A stretch of DNA of 64,000 nucleotides, from positions 2,854,389 through 2,918,388 of the forward strand of contig NC_035174.2 of the NCBI RefSeq assembly GCF_001659605.2, read 5' to 3'. This document shows, piece after piece, positions 19,509-30,799 of the stretch. The translations under genes and the position numbers were made by a program. The notes beneath the pieces are model-generated. The model was given only the letters and a program-made list of their open reading frames with translations. It ran no database searches and was not told where the DNA came from. The stretch comes from Manihot esculenta (taxonomy: Eukaryota > Streptophyta > Magnoliopsida > Malpighiales > Euphorbiaceae). Positions within the stretch are counted from its first letter, which is position 1. Every line of letters starts with the position of its first letter.

Positions 19509-22451
19509 TTATTTCTCCGGTGAGGAAGGAGGATGAATAGTCCTTAAAGGACTTACATCAATAAGAACACCCTCACTATTTCTATTTACAGCCACCCCTG
19601 AAGGAAGCTCGGTGTCCTTCGGACCAGAGCTCTCAATAGTAGGGGCAATTTCTGACCCAGGGTGAAGGCCTTCTTTCACAGAATCAGGATCGTCCTCCTC
19701 CGACCCTAGCTCGGATCCCTCTGAAGAAGACTCAGCTGGCCGATCTCGGTCCCTCCGGCAATCTCCTCGGGGCAAAGGGAAATCATCCTCCCCGTATAGC
19801 ACTGACTCGCCATCTGAGTCCACTTCGCGCCTACGAAGCTTGGCCAAAGGAATATCAGGAGCCTGTCTAGCTTCTCTTAAACCGCGATTGTAGCCAGTTA
19901 CATACATGCGGTAGGCCTTATCAAAGATAGCCTGTTTCATTTCACTAGAAGCTTTATACTCATCAAGATGTTCTTCACAAGCCTCGGCTACAAATTCCTC
20001 AAACTCAGAAGAATCTTTGTAGTCCTGAAGATGAGCTTCACAGGCCTGCTCAATTTTACCCTTTAGCTCATCAGACTCCTGATACTCCGCTATGTACTGA
20101 TCGCGCTTCAGCTGAGCCTTCCCTTCGGCATACTTTACCACCTCAAGCAGGGCTAAACATTTACGTTCCAAAACTCTGACTTCATTTTTCAGCTGTTGTT
20201 GGCGAAGGTCGAACTCTTCAGCCGAGGAAGTCAAGTCTCTGATACGGTCAGAGCTTGTGCTCAACTCCTGCTCAAGGACCTGCACCCGAGCTAAGGTCAT
20301 CTCTCTTTGAGCCTTTACTTCCTCCAGATGAGTCTGAAGTCCTTCGAGATCAGCCTTTAAGGCATCAAATTGGCGCTGGACTTCAGCTTTCTGGCTAACG
20401 GCCTCATCTCTCTCCTTGAGAGCCTCTGTCATAGAGGACAGCTGCTCTAGCACTCCTCTACAGCGAACCTCCAAGGTAGCTGCCCTCTCATCAGCCTCCT
20501 GGAGAACATTGCGAGTCCGAGACAACTCATCTTCTAAGGACGAGGTATGCTTTGCCGTCTCGGCTGTTTTCTCTTCAGCCTTTTTGAGGGCCTCCAACGC
20601 AGAATGCAATTCCACCTGGAGGGACTGGATTTGCTCCCGAGCAGCTACCAAATTGCCCCTCGCATCACTGGTGGCAGATATATTCTCCTCCAGACGTGCC
20701 TCTTCAATTCGGTGATCTACGGACTCCCGGAGGGAGCGATCACGGATATCCACCTCCATAAAGAGGCCCGTCACCTAACATGAAAACGCAACCATCAAGA
20801 AAAAGAAACAAAGCAAACTGAAAGGAGGGGGAAAAATGACTTACCATTAGAAGCATCTCCCTAATGGACGATCCGAGCTCCTCACGAGAGCGAGACTGGA
20901 AGGATGCTTGCTCCTTGGTAAAGCTGGCTAAAAGGCCGGTCAGAGCAAGAAGGCGTGGATCCGAGGCCTCTGTGGCTCCACCAAACATTTGCTCCCTAAG
21001 AAGGTCGGCAACAACACTGGCCGGAGACTCGGATGTAATACCCGACGTCTTTAGAGAATTGCCAGGAGAAGGCAATGACGGGTCAGCAGCAACACCTTTC
21101 CCTTTCCCAATGGGAGGAAGAGCTGGAGAAGATCCTGTTGCAACCCTGGACTTCTTCCGGACAGGAGAAGAGGCAGATTTTCCAGAAGAGGCTGGGCGCT
21201 TGCCTCCGATCTTTGCTGGAATGCCCTCAGAACCCTCAGGTTCAGTCCTCACAGGGGCAGGGGCACTTTCACCAGAAACCTCTGGACTTTGACCCCCTAG
21301 GAGGATGATCTCCATCCCCGTCCCAGAGGTCTCCTTGTCTTCAGCAGGGGACTTAAACTTTCCCCTTGACACCTCCTCAGTAGAATGGGCAGCACCCTGT
21401 CCCACTTGTTCAGTAGACTTTGAGCTCAATCCACCACGGCTAGATGGCTGAGCTGATTTAGTGCTGTGAGAGCTCGGCTTGGAAGCTCGAGAAGAAGCTT
21501 TACCAGAAGGCCGGCTGACCTTCTCGGAGGAAGCGACCTGAGCTAGCTCTATAGCAATCTCAGTTACAGAACGCCCATCCCCGAAGGCGTCAAAAATTGC
21601 GTGCATGTTCTTCAGAGACAGGTCAAGGTTCTTGGGGAATTTGATGCCGTCCATTTTAACCTCAGAAGCTGCAAAAAATAAGAAGTTATACAGAATCAGC
21701 ATATTATCTGATATTCTTAACAACGAAGAAACAGAATAGCCGGACAAAGCACTATACCCGTGTCCTGGATATCCCTAAGGTTGGCCGCAAACATACACTT
21801 CTCGACATCATACTTCCTCTCAACGGAAGTCAGTCGAAGCAGCCCAACCTGCTCAATAAGACTCAATTCGGGCAGATCATTACAGCCCGGAAAGATCTCC
21901 CCCCAACTTAGGCCCACATCCCACGATCGGCAGGACCCTAGTTTCAGCTCCGCCACAAGGAAATTCTCTATCCACCCCTTTATAGAATCCTTGTAGCCCG
22001 TAAGAAGAGATAGCCCATTGCGGGGGGAAAAGTAATAGAAGTTTTGCTTCGCCCTAACCAGGCGGAAAAAAGTAACAAACAGACAGGCCGTAGATGTAAA
22101 ACCCCAACACAGACAGATAGACTCGAAACAGGACATGAATAAAATGGAATTTGGGGATAACATTCGAGGAGTTACCCCAAAGTATTCAAAGACCTCAACA
22201 AAGAAAGGGGAAAAAGGAAATGGTAGACCAAATTCTCTCTGCTTTAGGAAAAACACTATGCTACGACCCTCTTGGGGATCCACTAAACCAGGAGGGGGAG
22301 GGTAGGGAAGAACTATCCTCTCATTTGGACGAGGTGCTCGAATAAAATACAACGGAGTATCTAGAAGCCTCCGGGAGATGTGATCAGTTATATTGGAAGA
22401 CGTAATACGTGACTCAAGGTTAACAACATCAGGAAGCTTTGAACTTGCCAT
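19509..22451 (-). CDS. Spliced antisense gene of Tat element (gypsy-type transposon-like, coiled coil)
   Basis: Three open stretches on the strand opposite gag-pol join cleanly. Exon 1 is 22451-21758 (MASSKLPDVVNLESR start), exon 2 is 21668-20845 and exon 3 is 20774-19509. Introns are 89 and 70 bp, both GT-AG, with junction phases 1 and 0; the sum is 928 codons including stop. Exon 1 resembles the N-terminal domain of plant proteins annotated as putative gypsy-type transposon (YPPPPGLVDPQEGRSIVFF, GLPFPFSPFFVEVFEYFGV). Exon 2 is Ser/Pro/Lys-rich with a basic KKSR patch that could be a nuclear signal. Exon 3 is a long heptad-like coiled coil (about 280 residues) ending in an acidic tail. Antisense ORFs are reported for Tat elements, but the function is unknown. 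The exon model is inferred from splice signals and frame only. Confidence 0.85.
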
Positions 22452-22677
22452 TGAAGAACAAGGGAGCGTACCTGAGAACACAATAAGGTGAAAAACGCAA
22501 AAGGAGTCGCAGGAAGCCAGAGAGCAGAAGAGAGCTAATTTCTTCGGAAGACAGAAGGAATTCGAAATGAAAGGCAATGATGAGACGGAACGTTGATCTG
22601 AACAGTTTTGTCTTGGAGCGGCGCGATCATTAATTGCTCTCAAAGTTTACCCTCTCAACGGTTAAGTAATAACCGGA

Positions 22678-23000
22678 GAGAAGGTAAAGGGGCAAAAGGA
22701 TGATCGCTGGGCTTGTCTACATCTATCAAGGGCCAGGTCCACAATGATAGCCCATCACTTAAAGGCCCAGGCAAGCCCAACTTGTTCAGACCTGATCTCC
22801 AGCCAAGACAACGTAACCCACAAGATTCATCACTTCACCACATCCATGGCAAGTATCAAGGAAATGGAAAGAAAAACTCAAAGATGCAAGCAGATGAAAG
22901 CATGATAAAGGTTAGACCTACTCATCACATAGAATATATAAGATTTGACTTGTTAAAACAAGGGTACCTCGGATCTATACTGAGCTGAGAGCTTAGAGTT
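22678..23000 (+). repeat. Internal polypurine-tract and LTR-like remnant inside Tat element
   Basis: AGAGAAGGTAAAGGGGCAAA (about 22677-22696) closely resembles the true polypurine tract region GAGAAGGTGAAGGGGCAA at 24623-24640. It is followed at 22701 by TGATCGCTGG, close to the LTR start TGATGACCGCTGG. Farther on, AAAGGCCCA and CAAGCCCAACTTG echo LTR strings, and TATATAAG at about 22934 occupies the place of a TATA box. The similarity is patchy, so this is a suggested old LTR copy or a template-switch scar. Confidence 0.45.
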
Positions 23001-23016
23001 CAACTTATCAGAAGCC

Positions 23017-23286
23017 GAGCTCATAGGTCGGAATAGTCCAGCTCGGACAACATGACCTGAGAGCCCGGCCAGCTAACCCAGAGCTCATTTCACTAAGCGA
23101 AAGACAGAGCTCTCAGGTCGGCTAGTCTAGCTCGGACAACGCACCTGAGAGCCCGGATGAAGGAGACTCAAAGCTCAATTCATCTAAGTAGAGACCGAGC
23201 TCATAGATCGGTCAGACAACCCAGTTTGGAAATATGAAAGCCCAGTTGGCTAAATGGATCCGAAGTCCGGCTCACGAGTACAGTTA
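23017..23286 (+). repeat. Three-copy 90-bp tandem repeat with GAGCTC..GGTCGG core
   Basis: GAGCTC followed by a conserved TCGG core occurs at 23017, 23107 and 23197, exactly 90 bp apart, with AGCTCGGACAAC in the first two copies. The third copy is more diverged. The block lies between the antisense gene and the 3' LTR. Confidence 0.75.
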
Positions 23287-24623
23287 GTTCAGCTCGGAAA
23301 AAACAAATTTCAGTTAAAGCTACGAAGAAAAGCAGTTTCAGTACTCCATCCATGGTAGAGAAAGAACAACTCAAGTATGAACGAAAACGAGAACTTCATT
23401 AAAAGAAAAGCACATTACAGCACGTTACAAAGGCCTACACTACGGGACGAAAGACTATCCTTAAAGGATTTACATAGCCACATGCATCATCATCAACAAT
23501 TACATCGTTATCACCTATCCTACTACTTCGGCCTTCGGTTCGGAGAAACTCTCGCAGCTCGATATGTGAGTTTGGCAGAAAGAGCTGCAGAAAGCCAAGA
23601 AGTTAATCCTCATAAGCGTTTCCCATGGATCCTCTGTAGGTCGGCATTCGGTTGCCCAAGTGTGATACGCGTGACAAACTCACATGTCATATGCTGTGTG
23701 TATATCACGCATAAAAAAACACGGGCTTCAGATTACGACCTCAGGAGGATCGCCGGGTTAACGTGTGAAGGTACCAGCAGAAGCTTGACTGAGTGTAGCA
23801 GATCTCAGTCTCGCGTAATACTGGTACTTCACATCAAAGAGACTAATAATACTGGTGCTTCACATCAAAGAAAACAACAAGCCGAGCACTTGAGCCCCTT
23901 CCATTTATATCCAAAGAAGGCAGCAACGGGGGAGGTCGGCCAGAAGATCTGGGCAAAATAATTTCAGCAACTTGCCGAATGGTCCCACCCATCAACCGCC
24001 CTACCAGACGGATCCCCAAAGCAACATTCAAACTCCTTAGAGGTAACATCCACTCCTCTGAAATTTTGAATTGACTCATTTTCGTCTCAGGTACTACGAA
24101 AGAGTCCCAAAACAGAGATAAGTTAGCACAATTTTCCGTCGAGATGATAAAAGTAAGATTAAAACAAATTCCTGGGGCAACACAGCAATGTAATATCAAG
24201 CTCGCCTTCGCCCGCTTGAAGAAGGCACCAAATGGATCCTTCACAGATAAAACAAGAAAATCTCTCTGTTCCAACAAAGTGCCTGGGAATGGTAAAGAGG
24301 TGAGGTTAATATATATATCCAAAAGTTTATGTTTTGCAGGACAAGGTAGAGCCGAATTCTCAATTAATGCTGTCAGAATCCTTCAAAGATATTCATGAGA
24401 AAGGAAAGAAAAGACATGTCCAGATAACAATGACAGGAAAGCAAAAATAACCGAGAACGCGGAGAATAAAGAAAAGTCCGAAAGAGGAAAGAGCAGATAG
24501 GATTCAGAAACTGCGCAAAGATAAAAAAATGAAAGAGTATTATAAAGACACCTGGACACGAACAGGCGCGGCCATGATGGTTTTTGATATTCACCCCCTC
24601 GGCAGTTGGAGCAATAACTCCCG
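23287..24623. other. Tat 3' tail, no confident gene
   Basis: Open stretches occur on both strands (plus 23377-23961, 194 codons; minus 24322-23843, 159 codons), but neither shows a recognisable domain or biased composition. It may be untranslated leader of the antisense transcript or decayed coding sequence. Confidence 0.45.
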
Positions 24624-24641
24624 AGAAGGTGAAGGGGCAAT
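24624..24641 (+). promoter_or_regulatory. Polypurine tract of Tat element
   Basis: A purine-rich GAAGGTGAAGGGGCAAT lies directly before the 3' LTR start at 24642, the expected position for the plus-strand primer of reverse transcription. Confidence 0.75.
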
Positions 24642-25135
24642 TGATGACCGCTGGATTTCTTCACCCCAGAACAGGGGCTTGACCACAGCCAAAGGCCCAT
24701 GACACAGAGGCCCACGTACTTGATACCCCCCAACAAGCCTGGCTCATTCCAGCTTCCGGGCCGGGCTCGACCAAGCTTCCTCACTCAGTCCAGCCTGATC
24801 CCTGACCAGCAGACCCCTCTCAGGCCCAGCGTCCAGCCCAACTCTCGGCCCAGCCCGGGGTCCAGAACAGTACTCACCAGACAGCCTGGCAGATCCGCTC
24901 GAACGTACGCATGAGGAGAATCAGAGGCCGTTACGCATGTAACAGGCAGCTGATACCCTAGTACACCCGAATCTGTATGGCAGAGACGCGTGGCCCAATC
25001 CTGGAGAGACCTTTACACGTCACCAGCAAGCAAGACAATGTATAAAAGAGGAGTCCCCTCCTCAGAAAGTTTTAAGCCTTATTCTGTAACACAAAACCCT
25101 TGAAAAACCCTATTCTATTGGATCTCAGATCATCA
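24642..25135 (+). repeat. 3' LTR of Tat element
   Basis: 494 bp, the same length as the 5' LTR. By eye it differs at three sites, all C/T or A/G changes. It is followed by the target duplication ATATT. Confidence 0.95.
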
Positions 25136-25194
25136 ATATTTATTAATTTTTAAATATATATTTTATTTTAATTAACCATTTATTAAAATACGCT

Positions 25195-25475
25195 ACCTAA
25201 TAAACTTTATAGATCCATCAATATCTACACTGAGGTTAAGAACCCTATTGTGAAAAATAACTTCCAGCATGAACTGATCAGTTTGGTGCCACGCCCGTGC
25301 TAGACTCTCCGGCAGGACTCATGCAAGCTGGTGGGTGGCTTTCTTGCCAAGCCCACCGTTGTATACTGCTTGGCATCTTGAGTTCCATGGATTCAATGTG
25401 TGACAATTCCTTAACAGATCATGGTTGAACATAGGGGGAAGATGATATACAAAGACCTTACCGAAGGGACAGGAG
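25195..25475 (-). pseudogene. GT47 exostosin pseudogene, N-terminal part
   Basis: On the minus strand this matches the part of the intact GT47 gene at about 31760-31995: the equivalents of the FNTDLIRNC, NPWSSRCDAL, GFGQKATGL and AWYWTDQF regions are visible with substitutions and small indels. It is in the same orientation as the C-terminal remnant at 9800-10600 and sits on the other side of the Tat insertion, so the two are halves of one former gene. The very N-terminus (membrane anchor) is not recognised. Confidence 0.8.
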
Positions 25476-28400
25476 TTACTTTTTATGGCTAAGCTGTGCG
25501 CGGAAATGGGTTGAGGTCCTTGAGAAGAGAGGGAGAAGGGAAATGAAGCAGTAAAAGAGGTGAATATGAGGTATAGATAGAGAAAAGGAAAGGCAGTGAT
25601 GATTATGAGGCATGCAGTGATACAACAATTAACCGGACAAGTATACTATGAGAACTGTGTGTGAAGCTGAAGCATACTCGACATGTTGGGTTTATGAATG
25701 AAGGGTAACAACAGCAACAGAATGGTTTGAAGAGAAAAGGAACAGCAAAGAGACCAACTTATCTGTAGCAATTTCTCGATTAGAAGAATGAATGAAATAT
25801 TCAAGCACGCAGAGAAATAATTCTGTCAAAAATGAAGGGCATGGAGTGGGGACGATTTATTAGAATGACTGGATTTATATTTTTCTCTTTGTTGTTGGTT
25901 GTGCTAAACGAGGATGATCCTTCTTATCTACAAAAGCTCCTGAGTTCTTCTTACCTTGTTCGAATGAATGCATTGGAATTATAAGGCAGCTAACGACATA
26001 CAGAGGACCAAAGACATGATCTCAAGAATGATGGTGACCATGCAACGATTCTTTATTACAAAATAATTAAATAAATATAAAAAATATCCGAAAAACCAAA
26101 GGATAATTAATAATTGACGAACTTATCACGTACAAAAATAATAATAATTGACGAACGAACTCTACCAAAAAAAATGACGAACAAAACTATATTCTCATGG
26201 ATCGGGCTGGTGGATGATGATTGATAGTGTGAGGAAAATATATCCTTTTCTTTTTATTTAAAAAGAAGTGAGAATAAAATATTATTTTTAATTTATATTT
26301 ATGCACTTTAACCTCGAAAGGCTTTTATTACTTAATAATAATAATGAATTCAACAAATTAAATATACAATAGACTTAGAAAAAAAAAAAAAAATATTCTC
26401 CAGTTGTTTGAAAGAGCCTCCTTCCTTTTGAAGACTCTGATTTAGAAGAAAGAGAAGAAGCTGAATGGGCGGCAGCTGGTGTGGTAGATTGCCTTGCGTA
26501 CAACGCGTCGTCTCTGCTCTGTCCTCCGCCTAATACCAACAAAATAGCCCATGGCAATGACCTTTCTTTATTTCCTCAGCCCTATATTACGAAGAAAAGA
26601 AAATTATAAAAGGACCTTTTTACTTCTTTTTTTTTAATTATTTTTTTCGAAATATTATCTTATTTAAATTAAGAAAGAATAAAAGTTCAAAATTTGAAAA
26701 GAATAAAATATTATGTGTAAATTTTTTTGTCTTTTACTTTTTTAATTTGTAATTTAATTTTAATAGTATAATTATCTTTTATTTATTTATATTTTCTCTT
26801 TAAATTAAAAATATTATATAACCTTTCTTTCCTAATAAAAGAAAAATAAGTTTTCATTTTTACATTCTAATCTTATTTTCTTTTTTCTATTCATTTTCAT
26901 CAATTCCAATATTGGTGAAAGGTCTGTATATTTAAATATTATTAATTAAAAAATAAAGGAAAAAGTTCATAATTTTATATATGAATATCAAAAAATTCCT
27001 TATTTCGTGAGGTATGAATAAGTTAAAAGAAAATCTCCGGTACTTCATGTATAAGAAACAGAAAGAGCGAGAGGCAGAAGAACCAATAGAAAAAAAAAAA
27101 AAGGGTTTTTGAACAGTAAAAAAGAAAGATCGAGAACAAAAGTGTTTTTGGATCGATAGTCGGACCGATTATTTCTGTTTTGTTCAGCATTTCTCTCTTT
27201 CTTCGAATTTTTTCCGTCTCTGTTTTGTCTTGGTTATCTTTTAGTTTTGATTTTCTTTCCCTTACTTTCGGGAAAGGGAAATATTAATTTCTCTTTTGTT
27301 TTTTTTTCTTCCACCCTCCGATTGCTCTTATCGATTGTATGGGTGATTTTTTTTATTTACTTTTAATTATTTTTTCATTTTATAAGTTTGGCATTTTTAT
27401 CATGAGAGTTTTTTTTTTTAAATTTAAAATTTATTTGAAGGTTTCATATTGCCATTAAATAAAATTTAATTTTTAATAACGTTAATATTTTAGGATCACA
27501 TTATTATATTCGATAATTTTTATTTTTTTATATCGTATTTGACTGCGTTTTAGTATTTTTTTTTGTTTTATCGAATAAATAATCGATTCAACTTTAAAAA
27601 TTCTATTTTTTATGATGCATATTATTTTTTTTCATATATATTTTTTAAAATTTGATACTTAGTTTGCATTTTACCTGTTTTGATTTCCGCATTTGATTGT
27701 CTGTGGAAGCGCTTGGATGGTTCTTTGAGTTTTGAGAATTTTAGTGTGGTGTAGTTTATGCTTATTTTTTGTATGCGTAATTTAATATAATTAAAATAAT
27801 AAATTTTATTTAATCATTTCATAATTTACTCTTTACTTATATTATTCTATTAAAAGTTAAATAACTTTGTTATTAAATTATTCTTTGAACTAATGAGTTT
27901 TATCTCTTAATACATTAAATAAAAATAAATTAAAAATACACTAATTTTTTAATTTGTAGATAAAATTAAATAATTTTTCTATTTTCCCTTTTATGTTTTT
28001 TCCTTCTATAAATAATTTTTAATTTTTAAATTTAATTTTTATTTCTATGAAATATTTATCTTGATTTTTAATTTCAAATTAATCATATAATCAATCAATA
28101 AATTTACTAATATATGTATACAAAACAAAGTTTATAATTTCAATTATTTTTAAATAAAAAATAACGTTTTTTCTATAACTAAAATTGACAATTAACTTTT
28201 AAAACTATTTATTTACAAGGATAAAAAAAATAATTGTAATGTTATAAAATAAAATAAAAAATTACATACTCAACAATGTTATAAGCAAAATAAAATTTAA
28301 ATATATTTTATAATTATTTTTTTAATTATGGGAAAATATATATGAGGAATTTTTAAATTAAAAAATTGTATATTATTGATGACAAATGGATACCTTTTTT

Positions 28401-30799
28401 TATATTTTTCTTATTTTTATAGAGAATTAGAAACCACATTTTTAAATGAAAAATAAAATATAAAAAATTGCTTTACAGACCTGAAAATTTCCTTTCCACA
28501 TTAGATGCAAGGAAAATAATTATTATTATTTATATACTAATATAAAAAAAAAAGAGAAAAATACACTAGAGAGGTGGAAATAATTTTTTGTATAATAAAA
28601 TTTTGAAATTCCATGGAATTGTTGAGGTGGAAGTTGAAAAATGTAAGGAGAGGTGGAAGATTTTAAACAATATATATATATATATATATGTGCTTTCTTG
28701 AAAAATTACAAATTTTATTAATAGAATTGAGGAATATTAGAACACGAGAAAACCCTAGCCAATAAGTAATACAATCAAATTTAAAATCTAAAATATTACA
28801 TTATATCAAAGAATATAAAAAATAGAATTAATTAATTTGAAATCTCGTCTCACAATATGAGAAGGAAACACGCCCGTGTGTGTGAAAAGTGAGAAAATAT
28901 CAATTATGAGGAAATGATGTATTGTAGCCTCAACTATAATTAAAAACGACGTAATATAGTGTCAAAACGGTTGGATTTAGTTAATTTAATTTTTTAATTG
29001 AATTAATTGTAAATAAAAACTTAAAAAATAATAATTAAAATAAAATTAATTAATAAAAAATTAAAAAATATAAATTAAATAGATTGATATTGATATTTTT
29101 TATTATTATTAAAATTGAAATATGCATAACCATGTTTCCCACCACACACGCTGACAAGAAGGTGCGAGTGAGAGCGCTGACTGATTTTGCATTTTCTAAT
29201 TACCCGAAAGCAAACCTTAGTCAGTAATAATCACATGAAACTTAGTGAATGTGCCCTTCATTGTCGCCGACAAATCAATTCTACTTTTGTTATCTTTATC
29301 TACGCATGGAAATTAGGTAGGAAATAGGAATAGTACTCGCTGTTTCATGCTATTGTTGCTTGTGTTACAGTTTATTTTTCTATTTCACTTGGAAAAAAAA
29401 AAAATATCGGAAATCAGTATATCACTACTTTCACAACCCAAGAAACGCGCAGAGACTTCTTCAATCAAGTCTGTTTTTCTTTTTCTTTTTTTATTTGAAA
29501 TTCAATCAAATCTTTTTATTTCTAGTAACGCATAATTGCAATAGATATTTATTTATAATTTAAAATTTGCACAATGACTATAACGTGTCCAAGCCATGAG
29601 AATGATTCCGCGTGTGCAATGATATAAATGAGTAAAATCCTTTTTTTATTGAATAATAGCATGCCAGGCAGATATGGTATTTTGTCTCTCGTTTTGTTTG
29701 TTCACTTTTCCATTACCACTTTGTCTTTGCTATGTAACACTAACAATACAATCCAATTGTGCAATACGTTCTGCTCTTATATTTTGATATTGCCTTCTAT
29801 TTTAACCTGATGTGAGGCTTCCATGAATTTTGAAAGTGCTGCTACCACGAATGGCATCTCTATCACTGGACTCCATGATAATTTATACATTAGTTTATTA
29901 TCATAGTGTTCCCCAATACAAACACTTGAAGCATCAATTAAAATATAGAATAAACCATTTTCACATCAATCCAAACCAAAAGAAAACTACAAAAATATAA
30001 AGGAAGATTCCTTCAAATCCTTTTCAGGCATCCTCCCAATTCCCACCAACCAATTCCTGCCTTACTTTTAACTGAACTGCAGAGTAAACACCAACAGAAA
30101 CAAGCCAATTTAATATAATTTTTGTGCTTCCTGCCACTTCCTGGTTATTAACCTTTGAAACGCGGCCCTCTAGTGGGACCGGTTAGATTCTCTACATAAT
30201 AATAATGTTAACATAAAGCAATGTCATTATCAAAGGAATCAATAACATATGTTATGAAAAAAGGCTAATGAATAGAGGCAATGTAACTTCAAAACTGTTA
30301 CAATTGCTCTTAACTACTTCCCTTTTGTGAAATTTTCTCAAAAGGAATATTATGATTATGGAGCAATTGTTACATCCTTCTTTATGTTACTCCATTTCAA
30401 TTTTTTTTTCAAATTACAATAAGATCATAGAAATAAAAGATAGAAAATGAAAATAAAATTTTCATTACCACGTATACATTATTTTTGTACATAACCAGTT
30501 TCTGATTTGTCTGATATCAGGGGGTACTGAACTACTGATCACAGCAATGCATCAAACCAAAGCCACATTTATATTATAGCCTCCACCGCAGTTTGCTATC
30601 CAAACACCAATGGCCAACTGGTGGGTGGGGACGCTTGATCTACTTTGTTGATGAGTAATAAAATTAACCAAGCCAACAACCTGCACTCTGAAATGTGGTA
30701 CTAAATCATGAATACAAGTGCATTTTACATATAACACCCCTTATCTGCTTCAGAAAAGAGGGACTTATACCCCAATTTACCCTCATCTTTACTGTCTTA
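25476..30799. other. Long AT-rich intergenic stretch, no supported gene
   Basis: About 5.3 kb. It contains A and T runs, an (AT)n microsatellite at about 28671-28689 and many short spurious ORFs. The 26375-26557 minus-strand ORF (60 codons) has no recognisable domain. The last about 300 bases before 30800 are the presumed 3' untranslated region of the GT47 gene. Unrecognised MITEs are possible in such sequence. Confidence 0.5.

Larger units (their letters stand above)
11445..25135 (+). mobile_element. Full-length Tat-lineage Ty3/gypsy retrotransposon with antisense gene
   Basis: The borders are exact: LTRs start TGATGACC and end ATCATCA, and ATATT flanks both sides (11440-11444 and 25136-25140). 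Total length is 13,691 bp. The internal order is: primer binding site, gag (sense), pol with protease, RT, two RNase H domains and integrase (sense), about 101-bp tandem array, a spliced antisense gene, a 90-bp repeat block, then the polypurine tract. The dual RNase H and the long 3' region with an antisense ORF are known traits of the Tat lineage (Ogre, Grande and relatives). The LTRs are both 494 bp and differ at about three sites by eye, so insertion was recent. A one-base frame break between gag and pol is the only obvious coding defect. Confidence 0.96.

Noticed and set aside
23377..23961. 194-codon plus-strand ORF in the Tat 3' tail
   Set aside because: No recognisable domain, unusual His/Arg composition, no context supporting translation.
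23843..24322. 159-codon minus-strand ORF upstream of the antisense gene
   Set aside because: Could be an extra exon, but no splice link in frame to the exon at 22451 was found and no family is recognised.
26375..26557. 60-codon minus-strand ORF, possible small secreted peptide
   Set aside because: It ends in a poly-Phe run from a homopolymer and has no clear signal peptide or known peptide motif.
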